A model generated the notes under the pieces. It was not told where the DNA came from and searched no databases. It worked only from the letters and a program-made list of their open reading frames with translations. DNA of 18,137 nt, taken from positions 1 through 18,137 of the forward strand of contig JANTFU010000010.1 of the NCBI GenBank assembly GCA_024763295.1. Reading direction: 5' to 3'. The DNA comes from Anaerolineales bacterium (GTDB lineage: Bacteria; Chloroflexota; Anaerolineae; Anaerolineales; Villigracilaceae). This document shows, in pieces, positions 14,736 to 18,137 of this stretch (its first letter is position 1; each line of letters starts with the position of its first letter). A program made the position numbers and the translations under genes.

Positions 14736-15737
14736 ATGACTCCACTAATTGAAATCAAAAACCTGAAAACTCGCTTCTTCACCAGTGATGGCGTTGTCAA
14801 AGCCGTCAACGATGTCTCCTACAAAATGGAAAGCGGTGAAATTCTCGGCGTTGTTGGCGAAAGTGGTTGCGGCAAAAGCGTCCACTCCCTCTCCATCATG
14901 CGCCTTGTCCCCGATCCCCCCGGCAAAATCACAGACGGCGAGATTCTTTTTGAAGGGAAAGACCTGCTCAAACTCAGCGAAGCCGAAATGAGAAAAATGC
15001 GTGGCAGCGAAATTGCCATGATATTCCAAGACCCGATGACCTCGCTGAATCCCGTCTTCACGGTGGGATACCAGATCGTGGAAGCCTTGCGGCTGCACAA
15101 CGATATGACGAAAGAAGAAGCGCGCGCGCGTGCTGGAGAGTTGCTCTCGTTAGTCGGCATTCCGGGCGCCGAACAGCGTCTCGACGATTACCCGCACCAA
15201 TTCTCAGGCGGGATGCGCCAACGAGCCATGATCGCTATGGGGCTTTCCTGTAACCCCAAACTGCTCATCGCCGACGAACCGACCACCGCCCTTGACGTAA
15301 CCATTCAAGCCCAAATCATCGATCTGGTCAAAAAGCTGCAAAAAGAACTCGGCATGGCAATCATGTGGATTACCCACGACCTCGGCGTAGTGGCAGAAAT
15401 GGCAGACCGCATCAACGTCATGTATGCCGGTTCAATCATCGAAAGCGGCACGGTGCGCAATATCTATAAAAAGACGCGCCATCCCTACACAATGGGCTTG
15501 CTCGGCTCGCTCCCCCGCCTTGATGACCCACCCGGCACCGCACTTGCCTCCGTCCCCGGTTTGCCGCCCGACCTCCTCGCCCTTCCCGAAGGCTGCGCCT
15601 TTGCCGCTCGCTGCGGCTACAAAACCGAAAAATGTCTGCAAGAAAAACCGCCACTTATCGAAATCGAAGGCTACGACCACGCTGTTGCTTGTTGGCACTG
15701 GGAAGAAATCGCAGGGATAAAGCAAAATGACAAATAA
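14736..15737 (+). CDS. dppD: Peptide ABC transporter ATP-binding protein, DppD/OppD type
   Basis: Cytoplasmic ATPase that drives the transporter. The nucleotide-binding domain is complete: Walker A GESGCGKS (41-48), Q-loop Q98 in IFQDP, signature FSGGMRQR (156-163), Walker B LLIADEP (177-182 with catalytic E181), and the switch histidine H214 in ITHD. The C-terminal oligopeptide/dipeptide extension has four cysteines, C287, C293, C300 and C319. This spacing fits the metal or [4Fe-4S] cluster reported for some DppD proteins; cluster binding here is inferred. The ATG lies 12 nt after dppC. The last 11 bases overlap the start of dppF, showing tight coupling. Confidence 0.95.
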   Translation: MTPLIEIKNLKTRFFTSDGVVKAVNDVSYKMESGEILGVVGESGCGKSVHSLSIMRLVPDPPGKITDGEILFEGKDLLKLSEAEMRKMRGSEIAMIFQDPMTSLNPVFTVGYQIVEALRLHNDMTKEEARARAGELLSLVGIPGAEQRLDDYPHQFSGGMRQRAMIAMGLSCNPKLLIADEPTTALDVTIQAQIIDLVKKLQKELGMAIMWITHDLGVVAEMADRINVMYAGSIIESGTVRNIYKKTRHPYTMGLLGSLPRLDDPPGTALASVPGLPPDLLALPEGCAFAARCGYKTEKCLQEKPPLIEIEGYDHAVACWHWEEIAGIKQNDK

Positions 15738-16722
15738 AGATACCCCCTTAATCGAAGTTCGCAACCTGAAAAAGCATTTCCCCATCACCGGCGGCTTTCT
15801 CCAGCGGCAAATCGGCAGCGTAAAAGCGGTCGATGATGTCAGCTTCAAGGTCTATCACGGCGAAACCCTCGGCTTGGTCGGCGAAACTGGCTGCGGCAAA
15901 ACCACCGTCGGGCGCACGATGATGCGTCTCTACGAACCAACCTCCGGCGAGATCATCTTCAACGGCGTTGACCTAAACTCACTCGGCGAAAAAGATTTAC
16001 GCAAAGTGCGCGCCAAGATGCAGATGATCTTCCAAGACCCGTACGCCTCGCTCAACCCACGCATGACCGTCGGCTCAATCGTCCGCGCCCCGCTGGATGT
16101 GCATACCAAAATGAGTAGCCGGGAAAAACACGACCGCATTCAAGAGTTGCTTGATATCGTCGGGCTGAATCCCGACTTTGTTAACCGCTACCCACATGAA
16201 TTTTCTGGCGGTCAGCGGCAGCGCATCGGCATCGCCCGCGCCCTCGCCCTCGAACCCGACCTGATCGTGTGCGATGAACCCATCTCATCGCTGGACGTTT
16301 CCATCCAAGCCCAAGTGGTTAACCTGCTCGAAGAACTGCAAAAGAAAATCGGCTTGACCTACATCTTCATCGCCCACGATTTGAGCATGGTACGCCATAT
16401 CAGCAACCGCATGGCGGTGATGTATCTCGGCAAGATCATGGAGTTGGCTGACCGCGACGAAATTTATCTCAATTCGGCGCACCCGTACACACAAGCGCTG
16501 ATGTCCGCTGTGCCCATTCCCGACCCAGACCGAGCCGCCGCGCATCATCGCGTCATTCTCGATGGCGACATTCCCAACCCGAAAAATCCGCCAAAGGGCT
16601 GCAACTTCAACACCCGTTGCCCAATTGCGAAGGAACGCTGTTTCGTCGAAGAGCCTGAGTATCGGGAAATCGAAAAAGACCATTGGGTGGCTTGCCACTT
16701 CGCCGAAGAAACCCGTGCCTAA
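15727..16722 (+). CDS. dppF: Peptide ABC transporter ATP-binding protein, DppF/OppF type
   Basis: Partner ATPase of DppD; the two form the heterodimeric motor. Motifs are Walker A GETGCGKT (52-59), Q-loop Q103 in IFQDPYASLNPRMTVG, signature FSGGQRQR (149-156), Walker B LIVCDEP (169-175 with E174), and H207 in IAHD. Like DppD it has a C-terminal four-cysteine set (C292, C298, C305, C323). The insert GGFLQRQIGSVKAVDDVSF between the first strand and Walker A is typical of the F-type subunit. The ATG at 15727 lies inside the end of dppD. A terminator follows 6 nt after the stop, so this is the last gene of the operon. Confidence 0.95.
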   Translation: MTNKDTPLIEVRNLKKHFPITGGFLQRQIGSVKAVDDVSFKVYHGETLGLVGETGCGKTTVGRTMMRLYEPTSGEIIFNGVDLNSLGEKDLRKVRAKMQMIFQDPYASLNPRMTVGSIVRAPLDVHTKMSSREKHDRIQELLDIVGLNPDFVNRYPHEFSGGQRQRIGIARALALEPDLIVCDEPISSLDVSIQAQVVNLLEELQKKIGLTYIFIAHDLSMVRHISNRMAVMYLGKIMELADRDEIYLNSAHPYTQALMSAVPIPDPDRAAAHHRVILDGDIPNPKNPPKGCNFNTRCPIAKERCFVEEPEYREIEKDHWVACHFAEETRA

Positions 16723-16727
16723 AAAAG

Positions 16728-16755
16728 AAAAACTCCTCAGCAATGAGGAGTTTTT
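16728..16755 (+). terminator. Intrinsic terminator of the dpp operon
   Basis: AACTCCTCA (16731-16739) and TGAGGAGTT (16744-16752) form a 9-bp perfect stem with loop GCAA, followed by a T-run through 16755. Confidence 0.92.
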
Positions 16756-16781
16756 AACTTCCTCAATTATTCGCCTACATT

Positions 16782-16860
16782 CCCCTCCCTAGTCTTCCCC
16801 AAAAAGGGGAAGGGATTAATTCTCCCCCTTCGGGGGAGATGTCCGATAAGACAGAGGGGG
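16782..16860. repeat. Nested palindromic element
   Basis: Three hairpins in a row, CTTCCCC-A5-GGGGAAG (16794-16812), CTCCCCC-TTC-GGGGGAG (16822-16838) and TGTC-CGATAA-GACA (16840-16853), are enclosed by outer arms CCCCTC (16782-16787) and GAGGGG (16854-16859). The arrangement looks like a REP-type dispersed intergenic element. It occupies the gap between the dpp terminator and the epimerase gene, which otherwise shows no clear promoter. Confidence 0.55.
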
Positions 16861-16884
16861 AACTGCATAACACAAGCTAAACCT

Positions 16885-17904
16885 ATGAAAAACCCAAGAC
16901 TAACTTACGAAGCCATCACACTTGAATTTCACCGCCCCTTTCGCCTATCAACCGGCACGAGCCTAACGCGCAAAGCCTTTTGGATTCGGCTGGAAAACGA
17001 TGAAGGCTGGGGAGAAGGCACAATCCCGCCCTATTACGGCATCCCGGACGAGGAGATGATTGCTCTGTGGGATGCAAAAGCTGAAAGCGACCTCCCCTTT
17101 CCGGATGACCCCGCCGAAATTTCGGCATGGATTGGTGACGCCGGTCCCGCCCCTGCTCGAACAGCTTTGGATTTAGCCTTGCACGATAGACTCGCCCAAA
17201 AACAGGGTCTGCCGCTCTGGAAATTATTAGGAGTGCCCAAACCCAAGCCGCTCGCGACCGCCTTTACCATTAGCATCGCGGAACCCGCTGAGATGGCGGA
17301 GATTGCACGCGAAAATGCCCAATATCCGGTCATCAAGCTAAAACTCGGCACCCAAGATGACGTCGCGCGCGTGGCGGCGGTGCGTGCGGCGCGCCCCGAT
17401 GCTCGGATTTACGTCGATGCCAATGCGGCGTGGAGTCCCGACGAAGCCATCCGTCAAATTAAAGCACTCGAACCCTATCATCTGGAAATGATTGAGCAGC
17501 CCACGCCGAAAGAGGACATCGAGGGGATGGGCTATGCGCAGGCGCACAGCAAAACGCCGCTAGTGGCGGACGAATCGGTACGCAGCCTTGCGGATGTGGA
17601 GGCACTCGCTAAAGCGGGCGTGCAGGGCATCAATTTGAAGCTGATGAAAATCGGCGGTTTGATCCCTGCACTGGAGATGCTGCGACGCGGCAGGGAACTG
17701 GGGATAAAAATTATGCTCGGCTGCATGTCTGAAACAGCGCTTGGCGTGACGGCGATGGCGCATTTGACCGCTCTGGCAGACTGGGTTGACCTTGATGCTC
17801 CGCTGCTGATTAAAAACTCGCCCTTCAAGGGGCTGCAATACGATGCGCAGGCGACCATCAGCCTGCCCGCAGACAGGGCGGGGATCGGCGTGGAGAAGGT
17901 TTAG
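16885..17904 (+). CDS. Enolase-superfamily protein, probable dipeptide epimerase
   Basis: Members abstract the alpha-proton of an L-amino acid in a dipeptide and epimerise it, for example L-Ala-D-Glu to L-Ala-L-Glu in murein peptide recycling. The N-terminal lid domain (about 1-125) precedes a TIM barrel. Visible active-site residues are the KxK acid/base pair K151/K153 (VIKLKLG), the metal ligands D178 (VDANAAW), E204 (EMIEQP) and D229 (VADES), and the second lysine in NLKLMKIGG (K252 or K255). The late VDLD motif (D302 and D304, in the DxD position that binds the substrate amino group) favours dipeptide epimerase over related dehydratases and OSB synthase. The length of 339 is typical. The ATG start lacks a clear ribosome site. 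It lies after the dpp terminator, so it is probably a separate unit, but its activity suits peptides imported by that transporter. The exact dipeptide is not known. Confidence 0.88.
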   Translation: MKNPRLTYEAITLEFHRPFRLSTGTSLTRKAFWIRLENDEGWGEGTIPPYYGIPDEEMIALWDAKAESDLPFPDDPAEISAWIGDAGPAPARTALDLALHDRLAQKQGLPLWKLLGVPKPKPLATAFTISIAEPAEMAEIARENAQYPVIKLKLGTQDDVARVAAVRAARPDARIYVDANAAWSPDEAIRQIKALEPYHLEMIEQPTPKEDIEGMGYAQAHSKTPLVADESVRSLADVEALAKAGVQGINLKLMKIGGLIPALEMLRRGRELGIKIMLGCMSETALGVTAMAHLTALADWVDLDAPLLIKNSPFKGLQYDAQATISLPADRAGIGVEKV

Positions 17905-17910
17905 CCTTAA

Positions 17911-17989
17911 AACCATCCACGAATAGAACACGAATGCACGAATTGAAACCGTCCCGTTCGCTTATTCGTGCAAATTCGTGGACGGTTTC
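17911..17989. repeat. Dispersed-type inverted repeat (CACGAAT family)
   Basis: The left arm has CCACGAA (17917-17923), ACACGAAT and GCACGAAT (17936-17943). The right arm has ATTCGTGC (17964-17971) and TTCGTGG (17975-17981). A second perfect pair, GAAACCGTCC (17945-17954) and GGACGGTTTC (17980-17989), overlaps it. The first 11 bases, AACCATCCACG (17911-17921), recur as the last 11 bases of the window (18127-18137), so another copy probably begins there. Reiterated CACGAAT units are a style of intergenic repeat I recall from environmental genomes. Confidence 0.6.
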
Positions 17990-18090
17990 ATTGCCGAAGC
18001 AATCTGCTCGCAGGAAGAGCCGAAGCTAAAAGAGCTAGATGGACATCCCGGACATATGATTGCCTGTCATTTGAGAAGTTGATAAAAGAT

Positions 18091-18122
18091 GAAACTCCCT
18101 GTTTTGAACAGGGAGTTTTTTC
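18091..18122 (+). terminator. Intrinsic terminator near the window end
   Basis: ACTCCCTGTT (18094-18103) and AACAGGGAGT (18107-18116) form a perfect 10-bp stem with a 3-nt loop, followed by T5 and preceded by AA. It lies 190 nt after the epimerase stop. The stretch 17990-18090 contains no convincing reading frame. It could be the 3' untranslated region of the epimerase mRNA or a small RNA ending here. Confidence 0.8.
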
Positions 18123-18126
18123 AAGC

Positions 18127-18137
18127 AACCATCCACG
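18127..18137. repeat. Start of a second copy of the CACGAAT repeat, cut by the window edge
   Basis: AACCATCCACG is identical to 17911-17921, the outer end of the inverted repeat there. Only these 11 bases are visible, so the identity as a second copy is a guess. Confidence 0.35.

Overview
The window looks like part of a chromosome from a Chloroflexota bacterium, most likely of the class Anaerolineae. This is inferred from the style of the proteins (a CoaE with an extra C-terminal domain next to CdaA/CdaR/Der, a distinctive Dpp-type binding protein, a pair of unknown proteins of a kind I associate with this phylum) and from a base composition near 50% GC. No 16S rRNA or other firm taxonomic marker is present. 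I see no phage, transposase, CRISPR or plasmid genes.

Layout. (1) 1-301: tRNA-Phe on the minus strand with a clear promoter. (2) 302-5021: plus-strand run coaE (fused to a GNAT-like domain), cdaA, cdaR and der, closed by an intrinsic terminator. The middle genes make and regulate cyclic di-AMP, and der is a ribosome-assembly GTPase. (3) 5056-5217: an intergenic block of small palindromes. (4) 5218-7338: tex on the minus strand, convergent with der. (5) 7461-7883: a stand-alone response-regulator receiver protein and its terminator. (6) 8008-10143: a minus-strand unit of two uncharacterised genes followed directly by tRNA-Arg(TCT) and a terminator. (7) 10316-16755: a complete dipeptide/oligopeptide ABC transporter operon on the plus strand: binding lipoprotein, two permeases and two ATPases. 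It has a consensus promoter, a terminator-like hairpin after the binding-protein gene and a terminator at its end. (8) 16885-17904: an enolase-superfamily enzyme best called a dipeptide epimerase. (9) 17905-18137: dispersed repeats and a final terminator.

The outstanding feature is the binding protein at 10435-12222. Compared with the canonical order of the SBP_bac_5 family (for example E. coli DppA), its two halves are swapped. The part that normally ends the protein comes directly after the lipoprotein signal and an Ala/Pro/Glu linker, and the part that normally begins the mature protein follows it and runs to the stop. Nothing obvious is missing, so this reads as a circular permutation and not as a broken gene. 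The same operon has a permease subunit (DppC) with about 100 extra, strongly hydrophobic residues, so the transporter appears remodelled in more than one subunit. The epimerase downstream fits a role in taking up and recycling short peptides, possibly from cell-wall murein.

Other points of interest are the CoaE-GNAT fusion, possible leaderless starts for tex and cdaA, a pair of hairpins with mutually complementary loops between der and tex, and several families of intergenic palindromes.
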